From BNXB01 sp031556375 (GTDB lineage Bacteria > Bacteroidota > Bacteroidia > Bacteroidales > Azobacteroidaceae), in assembly GCA_031556375.1 (NCBI GenBank), contig JAVBTA010000050.1:4999-68998 (forward strand): a DNA stretch of 64,000 bases, given 5' to 3'. The notes beneath the pieces were generated by a model. It ran no database searches. It was not told the DNA's origin and saw only the letters and a program-made list of their open reading frames with translations. The position numbers and the translations under genes are program-made. Positions 24,420 through 33,842 of this stretch are shown one piece after another (position 1 is the first letter of the stretch; each line of letters starts with the position of its first letter).

Positions 24420-25658
24420 ATGGCTAAATCCAACAACGAATATTGTAGCTTTTGCGGAAGACCTAAAAAGGAAACAAGTTTGCTTATTGCCGGGATTAAC
24501 GGGAATATCTGTGAATCTTGTGCCGAACAGGCATATATAATTGTCCAGGATTCGATGAAACCCGGGAAAAAGGCAGGTAAATTCAATCTTTCTAAAAATG
24601 AATTGCCTAAGCCTCTGGAAATAAAACAATTTCTGGATCAATATGTAATTGGTCAGGATGATGCAAAACGCTATCTCTCTGTTTCTGTTTACAATCATTA
24701 TAAACGCTTGATGCAAAGTGTTACAAATGATGATGTTGAGATTGAAAAATCAAATATTATCATGGTTGGTTCGACGGGGACAGGAAAGACTTTATTAGCT
24801 AAAACCATTGCCCGATTGCTGAAGGTTCCGTTTACTATTGTAGATGCGACAGTGCTTACGGAAGCCGGTTATGTAGGAGAAGATATTGAAAGTATTCTTA
24901 CTCGTCTTTTGCAAGTGGCTGATTACGACGTGGATGCAGCTCAAAGAGGAATTGTTTTTATCGACGAAATAGATAAGATTGCAAGGAAAAGCGATAACCC
25001 TTCTATTACACGTGATGTAAGCGGAGAAGGTGTGCAACAAGGTTTGCTGAAGCTGTTGGAAGGCTCGGTTGTTAATGTTCCACCTCAGGGAGGTCGTAAA
25101 CATCCGGATCAGAAAATGATTCCGGTCGATACAAAGAATATTCTCTTTGTTTGTGGAGGGGCTTTCGACGGAATTGAGAGGAAAATAGCTCAAAGGCTTA
25201 ATACCCAGGTTGTAGGTTACTCTGCTACACAGGCGAAAAGCCATATCGACAGGGAAAACCTGCTTCAATATATCAGTCCTCAGGACCTGAAGTCATTCGG
25301 TCTGATTCCGGAAATTATCGGTCGTTTGCCGATTCTGACCTACCTTAATCCGTTGGATCGGGATGCATTGAGGAGCATCCTGACAGAACCGAAAAACTCG
25401 ATTGTCAAACAATATGTCAAAATGTTTGAAATGGATGATGTGGAACTGACATTTGATGATGATGTTCTGGACTATATCGTGGATAAAGCTATTGAGTTTA
25501 AGCTCGGGGCCCGCGGTCTGCGTTCTATTACAGAAGATATTATGATCGATGCTATGTTCCATTTCCCTTCTACAGAAGAAAAAAAATTGCACATAACACT
25601 GGATTATGCGCGAGAAAAAGTTGAGAAATCGAAGACCAAACGATTGAATGTCGCCTGA
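24420..25658 (+). CDS. clpX: ATP-dependent Clp protease, ATP-binding subunit ClpX
   Basis: The 412-residue AAA+ unfoldase has the N-terminal C4 zinc finger with Cys9, Cys12, Cys31 and Cys34 (CSFC and CESC), Walker A GSTGTGKT near residue 117, Walker B IVFIDEIDKI, and the pore loop GYVGED. The ClpP-docking region is near the 270s, where the IGF-type loop appears as FGLIPEIIGRLP. It unfolds tagged substrates and feeds them to ClpP. The start at 24420 follows the inverted repeat closely. The length is typical of the family. Confidence 0.97.
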   Translation: MAKSNNEYCSFCGRPKKETSLLIAGINGNICESCAEQAYIIVQDSMKPGKKAGKFNLSKNELPKPLEIKQFLDQYVIGQDDAKRYLSVSVYNHYKRLMQSVTNDDVEIEKSNIIMVGSTGTGKTLLAKTIARLLKVPFTIVDATVLTEAGYVGEDIESILTRLLQVADYDVDAAQRGIVFIDEIDKIARKSDNPSITRDVSGEGVQQGLLKLLEGSVVNVPPQGGRKHPDQKMIPVDTKNILFVCGGAFDGIERKIAQRLNTQVVGYSATQAKSHIDRENLLQYISPQDLKSFGLIPEIIGRLPILTYLNPLDRDALRSILTEPKNSIVKQYVKMFEMDDVELTFDDDVLDYIVDKAIEFKLGARGLRSITEDIMIDAMFHFPSTEEKKLHITLDYAREKVEKSKTKRLNVA

Positions 25659-25701
25659 AAAATCCGATATAATCGTAATTGGAAAAATATTTTCAAAAAA
25701 G

Positions 25702-25732
25702 TTGTGAGTTTAGAATCAATGATATATCTTTG
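25702..25732 (+). promoter_or_regulatory. Promoter of recQ
   Basis: TTG (25702-25704), 20 bases, TATCTTTG (25725-25732). Transcription would begin near 25739, before the ATG at 25768. Confidence 0.75.
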
Positions 25733-25767
25733 TTTAATATGAAAGACTACAATCATTGAAAAACGAG

Positions 25768-27954
25768 ATGGCAAAGAAAGATTTTTTAACAGAAGAACTC
25801 AAGAATCATTTTGGTTTTGATACATTTAAGGGGAATCAGGAAGCTGTGATCCGTAATGTCCTGGATGGCAAAGATACGTTTGTGCTGATGCCTACGGGTG
25901 GAGGTAAATCCTTATGTTATCAATTACCTTCTCTTCTGATGGAAGGAACTGCCATCGTGATTTCTCCGTTGATTGCTCTGATGAAAAATCAGGTCGATTC
26001 AATGCGTAGTTTCAGCGAAAGTAACGGTGTTGCTCATTTTATTAATTCATCACTCAATAAAACAGCAATCGATCAGGTGAAAGAGGATATCCTCAGTGGT
26101 AAAACCAAACTGTTGTATGTCGCGCCTGAATCTCTGACAAAAGAGGATAATATAGAATTCCTGAGGCAGGTAAATGTGTCATTTTATGCGGTCGATGAAG
26201 CACATTGTATATCGGAATGGGGGCATGATTTCCGTCCGGAATACAGGCGGATTCGTCCGATTATTAATGAAATAGCCCGAAAACCGGTGATTGCATTAAC
26301 TGCAACGGCAACCCCGAAAGTACAACATGATATACAGAAAAACCTTGGAATGATGGACGCCACGGTGTTTAAGTCGTCGTTCAATCGCTCTAATCTGTAT
26401 TATGAGGTCAGACAGAAAACCAATGATGTAGATAAAGATATTGTTAAGTTTATCAAGACTCAAAGTGGCAAATCGGGTATCGTGTATTGTCTTTCACGGA
26501 AAAAAGTGGAAGATTTTGCCGAAATCCTCAGGACAAACGGAATTAATGCCCTGCCATATCACGCAGGTATGGATTCTCAAACACGTACCGGTAATCAGGA
26601 TGCTTTCCTGATGGAGAAGGTCGATGTAATTGTCGCTACTATAGCATTTGGAATGGGTATTGATAAACCGGATGTGCGTTATGTCATTCATTATGATATT
26701 CCGAAAAGTCTGGAAGGATATTATCAGGAAACCGGTCGGGCCGGTCGTGACGGCGGGGAAGGAAAATGTATTGTTTTCTACGTCAATAAAGACCTTCAAA
26801 AACTGGAAAAATTTATGCAGGGGAAACCGATTTCCGAGCAGGAAATCGGAAAGCAACTCCTGGAAGAAACTAAAGCTTATGCCGAAACCTCAGTTTGCAG
26901 AAGAAAAGTGTTACTGCATTACTTTGGGGAAGAATATACAGAAGATAACTGTGGGAATTGTGATAATTGTTTAAATCCGAAAAAGCAAGTGGAAGCAAAA
27001 GAACTTTTAATTACGGTCTTGGAAACCGTATCCATACTTAAAGATAAATTCAAAGCAGATCATGTGATTAACATTCTGTTGGGAAAAGAAACATCCGAAA
27101 TAATTTCGTATGAACATCAGGATTTGGAAATGTTTGGAACCGGAACCGATGAAGATGAGAAAACATGGAATACAGTGATTCGCCAGGCTATGATTGCCGG
27201 ATATCTGGATAAAGACATTGAAAACTACGGGTTGCTGAAATTGACACAGGCAGGTAAGAAATACCTGGAAAAACCGGTTTCATTCAAAATTACAAAAGAT
27301 AATGAATTTGAGGAAGATGACGCTGCGGAGGAAACGCCGGTAAGGGGAGGCGCCTCTTGTGCCGTAGATCCGGTATTGTATTCCATCATGAAGGATCTGC
27401 GTAAGAAACTTTCCAAAAAACTGGATGTCCCTCCTTATGTGATATTTCAGGATCCGTCACTGGAAGCAATGGCTACAACTTATCCGGTTACAATCGAAGA
27501 ATTGCAAAATATTCCGGGCGTAGGGGCCGGAAAGGCAAAACGCTATGGACAGGAATTTGTGGAATTGATCAAGCGCCATGTTATTGAAAATGAAATAGAA
27601 CGTCCTGAAGACTTGCGGGTTCGTACGGTAGCTAATAAATCAAAACTTAAAGTGTTTATTGTGCAAAGTATTGACCGTAAGGTGGCTTTGGATGATATAG
27701 CTGTGACTAAAGGTTTGGAGTTCAGTGAATTATTGGATGAAATTGAGGCTATTGTATATTCGGGAACAAAGATTAATATTGATTATTTTCTGACGGATGT
27801 GATGGACGAAGATCATATTGAAGATATATATCTTTATTTTAAAGAATCGGAAACCGATGGCATGAAAGAAGCGATAGATGAGTTGGGCAATACTTATACC
27901 GAAGAAGAAATTCGATTGGTACGTATTAAATTCATTTCTGAAATGGCAAATTAA
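25768..27954 (+). CDS. recQ: ATP-dependent DNA helicase RecQ
   Basis: From the ATG at 25768 (MAKKDFLTEELKNHFGF) the protein has 728 residues; a TTG 12 bases upstream is possible but unnecessary. In order: Walker A PTGGGKS (Lys47), DEAH box VDEAHCISEWGHDFRPEYR, motif VI YYQETGRAGRDG, a zinc-binding module with CRRKVLLHYFGEEY and CGNCDNC, a winged-helix region, and an HRDC-like domain (IPGVGAGKAKRYG). The C-terminus runs about 120 residues past the HRDC domain, longer than E. coli RecQ (about 610) but usual in Bacteroidota. It unwinds DNA 3'-5' during recombination repair. Confidence 0.95.
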   Translation: MAKKDFLTEELKNHFGFDTFKGNQEAVIRNVLDGKDTFVLMPTGGGKSLCYQLPSLLMEGTAIVISPLIALMKNQVDSMRSFSESNGVAHFINSSLNKTAIDQVKEDILSGKTKLLYVAPESLTKEDNIEFLRQVNVSFYAVDEAHCISEWGHDFRPEYRRIRPIINEIARKPVIALTATATPKVQHDIQKNLGMMDATVFKSSFNRSNLYYEVRQKTNDVDKDIVKFIKTQSGKSGIVYCLSRKKVEDFAEILRTNGINALPYHAGMDSQTRTGNQDAFLMEKVDVIVATIAFGMGIDKPDVRYVIHYDIPKSLEGYYQETGRAGRDGGEGKCIVFYVNKDLQKLEKFMQGKPISEQEIGKQLLEETKAYAETSVCRRKVLLHYFGEEYTEDNCGNCDNCLNPKKQVEAKELLITVLETVSILKDKFKADHVINILLGKETSEIISYEHQDLEMFGTGTDEDEKTWNTVIRQAMIAGYLDKDIENYGLLKLTQAGKKYLEKPVSFKITKDNEFEEDDAAEETPVRGGASCAVDPVLYSIMKDLRKKLSKKLDVPPYVIFQDPSLEAMATTYPVTIEELQNIPGVGAGKAKRYGQEFVELIKRHVIENEIERPEDLRVRTVANKSKLKVFIVQSIDRKVALDDIAVTKGLEFSELLDEIEAIVYSGTKINIDYFLTDVMDEDHIEDIYLYFKESETDGMKEAIDELGNTYTEEEIRLVRIKFISEMAN

Positions 27955-27968
27955 TCAAAAAAAATATG

Positions 27969-27976
27969 TACATTTG
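27969..27976 (+). promoter_or_regulatory. Promoter -7 element of guaB
   Basis: TACATTTG matches TAnnTTTG, 28 bases before the start codon. No good -33 element was found. Confidence 0.45.
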
Positions 27977-28004
27977 CACGCAATAAATTTTAAACCTCCC
28001 TTAT

Positions 28005-29483
28005 ATGTCATTTATTGCAGATAAAGTAATCATGGACGGATTGACTTTTGACGATGTGTTGTTAATCCCCTCTTATTCAGAAGTATTACCTCGTAACGTC
28101 GATTTAACGACAAATTTCTCACGGAATATCAAGTTGAACATTCCAATGGTTTCTGCGGCCATGGATACTGTAACCGAAACAAAATTGGCTATTGCTATAG
28201 CCCGTGAAGGAGGGATTGGTGTGATCCATAAAAACATGGGGATTGAAGAGCAGGCAAAACAGGTTCGTGCCGTAAAACGAGCTGAAAACGGGATGATCTC
28301 TCATCCGGTCAGCATCAAAAGAGGAAAGAATGTCGGGGATGCTTTGGCTTTGATGGCCGAGTATAAAATCGGAGGTATTCCGGTTGTAGACGATGAAAAC
28401 CATCTTGTCGGAATAGTAACTAACCGTGATTTAAGATTCCAACGTAATATGGATCTTTTGGTTGAGGATGTGATGACCAAAGAAAATCTGGTGACTACCC
28501 GTCAGTCGACAAACCTCGAAGCTGCAGCGGAAATTCTTCAACAGTATAAAATTGAAAAGTTGCCGGTCGTTGATTCCAATAATAAATTGGTCGGACTGAT
28601 TACTTATAAAGATATCACTAAAGCAAAAGATAAACCATCTGCCTGCAAGGATGAAAGCGGCCGTCTGCGTGTCGCCGCAGGTGTCGGTGTGACAGGTGAT
28701 GTTTTTGAGCGTATCGCAGCTTTGGTTGATGCAGGAGTCGATGCCATCGTTATCGATACTGCGCACGGTCATTCTCAAGGAGTGGTTCAGACTCTTCAGG
28801 AAGCAAAGAGAAAATTTACCAGTGTAGATATTGTTGTCGGCAATATTGCAACTGCAGATGCTGCCAGAATGTTGGTTAAAGCAGGTGCTGATGCCGTCAA
28901 GGTTGGAATCGGTCCGGGGTCGATCTGTACTACACGTGTTATTGCGGGAGTAGGGGTGCCTCAACTTTCTGCAATTTATGATGTTTCTAAAGCTTTAAAG
29001 GGCTCTGGTGTACCTTTAATTGCTGATGGCGGATTGCGTTATTCCGGCGATATTGTAAAAGCGTTGGCTGCCGGAGGTTCATCCGTAATGATGGGATCTT
29101 TATTGGCTGGAGTTGAAGAGTCTCCGGGTGAGACTATCATTTATAATGGACGTAAGTTTAAATCCTATCGTGGTATGGGATCTCTCGAAGCAATGCAAAA
29201 GGGATCGAAAGACCGTTATTTCCAGGATGTGGAAGATGATATCAAAAAATTGGTTCCGGAAGGAATCGCGGCCAGAGTGCCCTATAAAGGTTCTTTGTTT
29301 GAAGTGATCTACCAGATGGTCGGTGGACTTCGGGCCGGAATGGGGTATTGCGGAGCTGCGAACATTGATGCTTTACACCAGGCGAAGTTCTCCAGAATTA
29401 CAAATGCGGGAATGGCGGAAAGTCATCCGCACGATGTTTCTATTACTCAGGAAGCTCCGAACTACAGCTATAATCGCGGATAA
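28005..29483 (+). CDS. guaB: Inosine-5'-monophosphate dehydrogenase
   Basis: The 492-residue enzyme oxidises IMP to XMP with NAD+, the first committed step of GMP synthesis in the cytoplasm. The N-terminus has GLTFDDVLLIPSYSEVLP, the family start. Two CBS domains occupy about residues 95-205. The catalytic loop is GIGPGSICTTRVIAGVG with Cys308, the nucleophile. The flap has YRGMGSLEAM, and the C-terminus carries the substrate site GGLRAGMGYCGA. No deviation was seen. It is monocistronic or leads into the PPIase operon after an 84-base gap. Confidence 0.97.
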   Translation: MSFIADKVIMDGLTFDDVLLIPSYSEVLPRNVDLTTNFSRNIKLNIPMVSAAMDTVTETKLAIAIAREGGIGVIHKNMGIEEQAKQVRAVKRAENGMISHPVSIKRGKNVGDALALMAEYKIGGIPVVDDENHLVGIVTNRDLRFQRNMDLLVEDVMTKENLVTTRQSTNLEAAAEILQQYKIEKLPVVDSNNKLVGLITYKDITKAKDKPSACKDESGRLRVAAGVGVTGDVFERIAALVDAGVDAIVIDTAHGHSQGVVQTLQEAKRKFTSVDIVVGNIATADAARMLVKAGADAVKVGIGPGSICTTRVIAGVGVPQLSAIYDVSKALKGSGVPLIADGGLRYSGDIVKALAAGGSSVMMGSLLAGVEESPGETIIYNGRKFKSYRGMGSLEAMQKGSKDRYFQDVEDDIKKLVPEGIAARVPYKGSLFEVIYQMVGGLRAGMGYCGAANIDALHQAKFSRITNAGMAESHPHDVSITQEAPNYSYNRG

Positions 29484-29567
29484 GTTATACACAATATTTC
29501 AATCATCTTTTCGTTTTTTTATTGGCGTTTTGTGTTTAAACGCGAAATCATTGATCTGAAGAATAAT

Positions 29568-31556
29568 ATGAAAAAGCAAATTTTATCATTTGTATCTATT
29601 TTATTTTCTACATTGCTGGTTGCTCAAAACAATCTGGTAAACGATCCTGTCATTATGACCGTGAATGGGAAAAATATCAAAAAATCCGAATTTGAGTATA
29701 TTTATAAGAAGAATAATACAGAAGACGCAATAGATAAAAAGTCCCTGGAAGAATATCTTGAACTCTTTAAAAATTTCAAATTAAAAATCGTTGAAGCTGA
29801 GGCTTTGGGTTTGGATACACTCAAGGAATTTCGTACGGAGTTGGATGAATATAGAACGGAATTACTTAGTTCCTACATGGAAGTAACTGCAATGAATGAA
29901 AACCTGATCCGGAAAGAGTATGACAGGTTGAAAGAGGATGTTGAAATTTCTCATATTCTGATTACCTATAATGATAAGGATTTAGATCAGCAAAACTTCA
30001 ATGATTTTAGAGTATATCCGGGAGATACACTCGCCTCTTATAAAAAAGCGTTACAGATACGTAAACAACTTTTGCAGAAGGGCGAAAGTTTTAGTAAAGT
30101 AGCACGGGAGGTTTCCAAAGATAGACGGTCGTTAGAAGGTAGTAATCCCGGGTATCTGGGGTGGTTCACAGCCCTTAAAATGGTGCCGGATCTGGAAGAT
30201 GGGGTTTATAATACTTCGGTTGGCCAGATAAGCATGCCTATCCGTACTCAGTTTGGTTATCATTTGGTAAAAGTTCATAAACGTCAGGCCGATCCGGGCG
30301 AAATTAAGGTAGCTCATATTCTTATAGACTGTCCTGAGGGGGCCGATACTGTACGTGTCATGGATGCTGAGAAGAAAGCTGACGAAATTTATGCTGATGT
30401 TTTGAGAGGCGAAAATTTTGGAGAATTGGCAAAGAAATATTCTTCAGATAAAGGATCTGCAGCAAAAAATGGTGAGTTACCCTGGTTTGGGTATGGATCT
30501 ATGGTCAAAGAATTTGAATCTGCAGCATTCGGACTGAAAGAAGTTGGTCTGGTTGCTCCGCCTGTACGTAGTCAGTTTGGTTTCCATATTATTAAATTGC
30601 TGGAGAAACGCGATATCGCTCCGCTTGAAGAAAAAAGGCTTGAAATCATTTCTTTCCTAAGGGAAAACGGAAGGCATGTCGAACTGGTAGAGACCAGATT
30701 GGAAAGACTGAAACAAGAGAATGGATTTTCCTTAAATAATGAAGTTTTTACAGAGTTACAACAGGCTGCGAATACGCTGTATCCTTTGAGTGAAGAATTT
30801 TTGTCTAAATTTGAAAATAACAGTAATACGTTATTGCTGACAGGTTCAACACCGTATACAGTGGCTCAATTTATTAATTTCATCAAAGGAAATGACGCTC
30901 CTACGTTAGTCGTATCTACCGATCTGTTGAATGAAAGGTTGAAAGGATTTGAAATAGAGTGCCTTACTCAAGAAGCAGAACGTCAGTTGGAGGTGAAAAA
31001 TGCTGAATTTAGAAACCTGTTGAACGAATACCGTGACGGGATACTGTTGTACAACATTATGAACAGTCAGGTTTGGGAAAAAGCCAACCAGGATTCGGAA
31101 GGACTTAAAGTCTTTTTTGAACAGCATAAAAATGATTATGCATGGGATCAGCCACATTATAAAGGATGTGTTGTGTTTTGTAAAGATGCCAAGGCAAAGA
31201 AAAAAATGCAGAAAGAGGTTTCAAAAATGGAACTGAAAGATGCAGCTGGTTTTTTGATGGAAAACTATATCGTAGGAGATGTAGCTTATGTGGAATTGCA
31301 AAGGGGCCTTTTTGTAAAAGGGGATAATCCTTTTGTCGATGAAGTTGTGTTTAAGACCGGAAAAGCTGAATGTCCGAAAGATTATCCATGTTTCTTTGTA
31401 ATCGGAGATTTATTGACTGTTCCTGATGATTATGCGGATGTAAGGGGCCTTGTCGTAACGGATTACCAGGCTTATCTGGAAAAAATGTGGATAGAATATC
31501 TCAACAAAAAATATCCTGTAGTTGTCAATAAGGAAGTGGTTAATTCGATTAAATGA
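29568..31556 (+). CDS. Periplasmic peptidylprolyl isomerase with two parvulin domains
   Basis: From the ATG at 29568 (MKKQILSFVSILFSTLLVAQ) the protein has 662 residues and a signal peptide; the in-frame ATG at 29532 would mask it. Two parvulin (PpiC) domains lie at about residues 125-235 (EISHILITY, FGYHLVKV) and 244-345 (EIKVAHILIDCPEG, FGFHIIKLLEK). Each keeps the family's start and end motifs. The C-terminal 300 residues form a further helical chaperone-like region. It should help fold outer-membrane proteins. It begins a four-gene operon with two more PPIase-family genes and an OstA-like gene. Confidence 0.9.
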   Translation: MKKQILSFVSILFSTLLVAQNNLVNDPVIMTVNGKNIKKSEFEYIYKKNNTEDAIDKKSLEEYLELFKNFKLKIVEAEALGLDTLKEFRTELDEYRTELLSSYMEVTAMNENLIRKEYDRLKEDVEISHILITYNDKDLDQQNFNDFRVYPGDTLASYKKALQIRKQLLQKGESFSKVAREVSKDRRSLEGSNPGYLGWFTALKMVPDLEDGVYNTSVGQISMPIRTQFGYHLVKVHKRQADPGEIKVAHILIDCPEGADTVRVMDAEKKADEIYADVLRGENFGELAKKYSSDKGSAAKNGELPWFGYGSMVKEFESAAFGLKEVGLVAPPVRSQFGFHIIKLLEKRDIAPLEEKRLEIISFLRENGRHVELVETRLERLKQENGFSLNNEVFTELQQAANTLYPLSEEFLSKFENNSNTLLLTGSTPYTVAQFINFIKGNDAPTLVVSTDLLNERLKGFEIECLTQEAERQLEVKNAEFRNLLNEYRDGILLYNIMNSQVWEKANQDSEGLKVFFEQHKNDYAWDQPHYKGCVVFCKDAKAKKKMQKEVSKMELKDAAGFLMENYIVGDVAYVELQRGLFVKGDNPFVDEVVFKTGKAECPKDYPCFFVIGDLLTVPDDYADVRGLVVTDYQAYLEKMWIEYLNKKYPVVVNKEVVNSIK

Positions 31557-31572
31557 CAAACTTTAACCTTTT

Positions 31573-32421
31573 ATGAGGCTGATAATTCCGTTAGTCATAT
31601 TATCTTTGCTGACCATTTCGTGTGGTACGAATACCATGCGGACGGAGAAAGATGTTATTGTCTCTGTTGGAAATAAGACTCTGATGCGGCAGGATATCGA
31701 AGACGAGATGCCTAAGTTCGTGAATTCCGAGGATAGTATTCTTTTGGCCGATAAGATAATACGACAGTGGGTTAAGGATAATTTGTTGTATGACATTGCG
31801 TCAAAAAATATTTCCGATAAGGAACATATAGATCAATTGGTGGAAAATTATCGGAAGTCATTGATTATATATCAGTACCAGGAGCAACTGGTTAATGAGA
31901 AATTGTCGAAAGATATCAGTGATGTGGATATGAAGAATTATTTTGAGGAAAATTCCGATAAACTAAAGCTGGATCAGGCTTTGATAAAAGGTTTATTTCT
32001 GAAAATCCCATCGGATGCGCCACAAATTAATAATGTGAGAGAATGGTATAAATCATCATCTCCGGCTGCATTAGAGAAGTTAGATAAATATACCGCCGGA
32101 AATGCGGTGACATATGACTATTTTGTAGATAATTGGATGATTTTTAGTGATTTGATGGATAAATTACCAACGCATTATAATGATCCTGCAGCATTATTAA
32201 AGAATAATAAAAATATTGAATTACAGGATAGTAGTTATTACTATTTTCTGAATATCAGGGAGTATTTACTCCCAGGAGATCAGGCTCCGTTTGAATATGC
32301 AAAACCGGTAATAAAAGAAGTACTGGTCAATCAGAAGAAAATGGATTTTCTTAAATCTGTTGAAGATGATTTGTATAATAAAGCAGTAGCAAAAGGGCAA
32401 GTTAAGTTTTATACGGAATAA
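31573..32421 (+). CDS. SurA/PpiC-type chaperone lipoprotein lacking a parvulin domain
   Basis: The 282-residue protein has a lipobox (LVILSLLTISCGTNT). Its N-terminal half matches the SurA/PpiD-type helical chaperone region: VSVGNKTLMRQDIEDEMP is the usual opening of such domains. No parvulin motif is present; the central part where one would sit (about residues 125-235) is different in sequence. It may be a pure chaperone or a partner of its two PPIase neighbours. It lies 16 bases after one and 22 bases before the other, so all are co-transcribed. Probably anchored in a membrane facing the periplasm. Confidence 0.78.
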   Translation: MRLIIPLVILSLLTISCGTNTMRTEKDVIVSVGNKTLMRQDIEDEMPKFVNSEDSILLADKIIRQWVKDNLLYDIASKNISDKEHIDQLVENYRKSLIIYQYQEQLVNEKLSKDISDVDMKNYFEENSDKLKLDQALIKGLFLKIPSDAPQINNVREWYKSSSPAALEKLDKYTAGNAVTYDYFVDNWMIFSDLMDKLPTHYNDPAALLKNNKNIELQDSSYYYFLNIREYLLPGDQAPFEYAKPVIKEVLVNQKKMDFLKSVEDDLYNKAVAKGQVKFYTE

Positions 32422-32443
32422 CAGGTTGAATTTTTATTAAGAT

Positions 32444-33829
32444 ATGAGAAGAATATATTTTTGGATTTTGGTCGTGTTTTTTGCTCAATCTGCTCATCTT
32501 CAGATGTCTGCTCAAAATAATATAGTAGACGAAGTGATATGGGTGATTGGAGATGATGCAATCTTTAAATCGGATGTTGAAAATGCCCGGTTGCAAATGC
32601 AAATGAGAAATCAGCATATGACGGGAGATCCCTATTGTATTATTCCTGAACAGATAGCAATTCAGAAATTGTATTTGCATCAGGCTAAACTGGATAGTAT
32701 TACTGTGAATGAATCGCAGGTGATGCAATATGTGGAGATGATGATCAACAATATGATTGAGAATAACGGAGGTTCCAAAGAAAAGATCGAAGAATATCTT
32801 GGTAAAACTATTCCTGAATTAAGAGAGGAATACCGGGAAGACATTCGTAATGAGCAAATTGTTGGAGAAGTTAGTAAAAAACTGGTTGGAACTGTAAAGA
32901 TAACTCCGGCAGACGTACGTCAATACTATAATGGTATTACTAAAGATAGTCTTCCGTTTATCAATACTACAGTTGAAGCTCAGATTATCACAATGGAACC
33001 TCAGATTTCTTTGGCAGAAATTGACGGGATGAAAGCGAAATTAAGAGAGCTTTCTGATCGTGTTACAAGTGGGGATGCTCAGTTCTCTGCATTGGCCCGT
33101 ATCTGGTCGCAGGACAAAGGAACAGCTACCCGTGGAGGTGAACTGGGATTTTCAGGTAAAGGAAGTTTGGTTCCGGAATTTGCTGCAGTGGCTTTTGAGT
33201 TGAATGATCCGTCAAAGGTATCACGTATTGTTGAAACAGAATATGGATATCACATCATACAGTTAATTGAGAAACGCGGTGATCGTATCAATGTTCGTCA
33301 CATTTTGATGAAACCGGAGCCTTCACAGGCAGAATTGTTGGCGGCCAGCTCACGCTTAGATTCGGTTCGGAATGATATCCTTGCCGGAAAATTTACTTTT
33401 GATGAGGCAACTCCTTATATTTCGTCGGATAAAGATACCCGGAACAATAATGGTTTGATGGTAAACCAAAGGAACGATCTTCGTTCGGACAGGGTAGGAA
33501 CCTCTCAGTTTGAAATGGAGGAATTACCTGGCGAAATAGCTAAAGCAGTAGATAAAATGCAAGTAGGTGAAATTTCCAAACCATTTACATTTATAAATTC
33601 AAAAGGTCGGGAGGTTGTTGCTATCGTGAAATTGAAGTCACGCATAGACGGTCATAAAGCGAATATTGCAGATGACTATCAGGCTTTGAAGAGAATGGTT
33701 GAAAACCAAAAGAGAGAAGAGATTCTTAACAAATGGTTGACCAAGAAGATAAAAGAAACCTATGTACGGATAGATCCGGCTTGGCAAAATTGTGACTTTC
33801 AGCTGCAAGGTTGGGTGAAAAAAGACTAA
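32444..33829 (+). CDS. surA: SurA-like periplasmic peptidylprolyl isomerase
   Basis: The 461-residue secreted protein (signal peptide near residues 1-24) has the SurA layout: an N-terminal chaperone domain opening with IVDEVIWVIGDDAIFKSDVE, a first parvulin domain at about 172-278 (ending YGYHIIQLIEKRGD), a second at about 282-400 (INVRHILMKPEPS), and a C-terminal helix. SurA escorts outer-membrane barrel proteins across the periplasm to the BAM complex. This genome carries many large SusC barrels that need it. It is third in the chaperone operon. Confidence 0.9.
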   Translation: MRRIYFWILVVFFAQSAHLQMSAQNNIVDEVIWVIGDDAIFKSDVENARLQMQMRNQHMTGDPYCIIPEQIAIQKLYLHQAKLDSITVNESQVMQYVEMMINNMIENNGGSKEKIEEYLGKTIPELREEYREDIRNEQIVGEVSKKLVGTVKITPADVRQYYNGITKDSLPFINTTVEAQIITMEPQISLAEIDGMKAKLRELSDRVTSGDAQFSALARIWSQDKGTATRGGELGFSGKGSLVPEFAAVAFELNDPSKVSRIVETEYGYHIIQLIEKRGDRINVRHILMKPEPSQAELLAASSRLDSVRNDILAGKFTFDEATPYISSDKDTRNNNGLMVNQRNDLRSDRVGTSQFEMEELPGEIAKAVDKMQVGEISKPFTFINSKGREVVAIVKLKSRIDGHKANIADDYQALKRMVENQKREEILNKWLTKKIKETYVRIDPAWQNCDFQLQGWVKKD

Positions 33830-33842
33830 GTTCCCTGGGGAA

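Noticed and set aside
24346..24586. Short open frames on both strands over the clpP-clpX repeat
   Set aside because: They arise from the repeat and from clpX in other frames and show no protein-like composition.
24795..25268. 157-codon minus-strand frame inside clpX
   Set aside because: It is antisense to the conserved AAA+ domain and shows no family motif.
28431..28964. 177-codon minus-strand frame inside guaB
   Set aside because: It is antisense to the conserved IMP dehydrogenase barrel; composition is that of a shadow frame.
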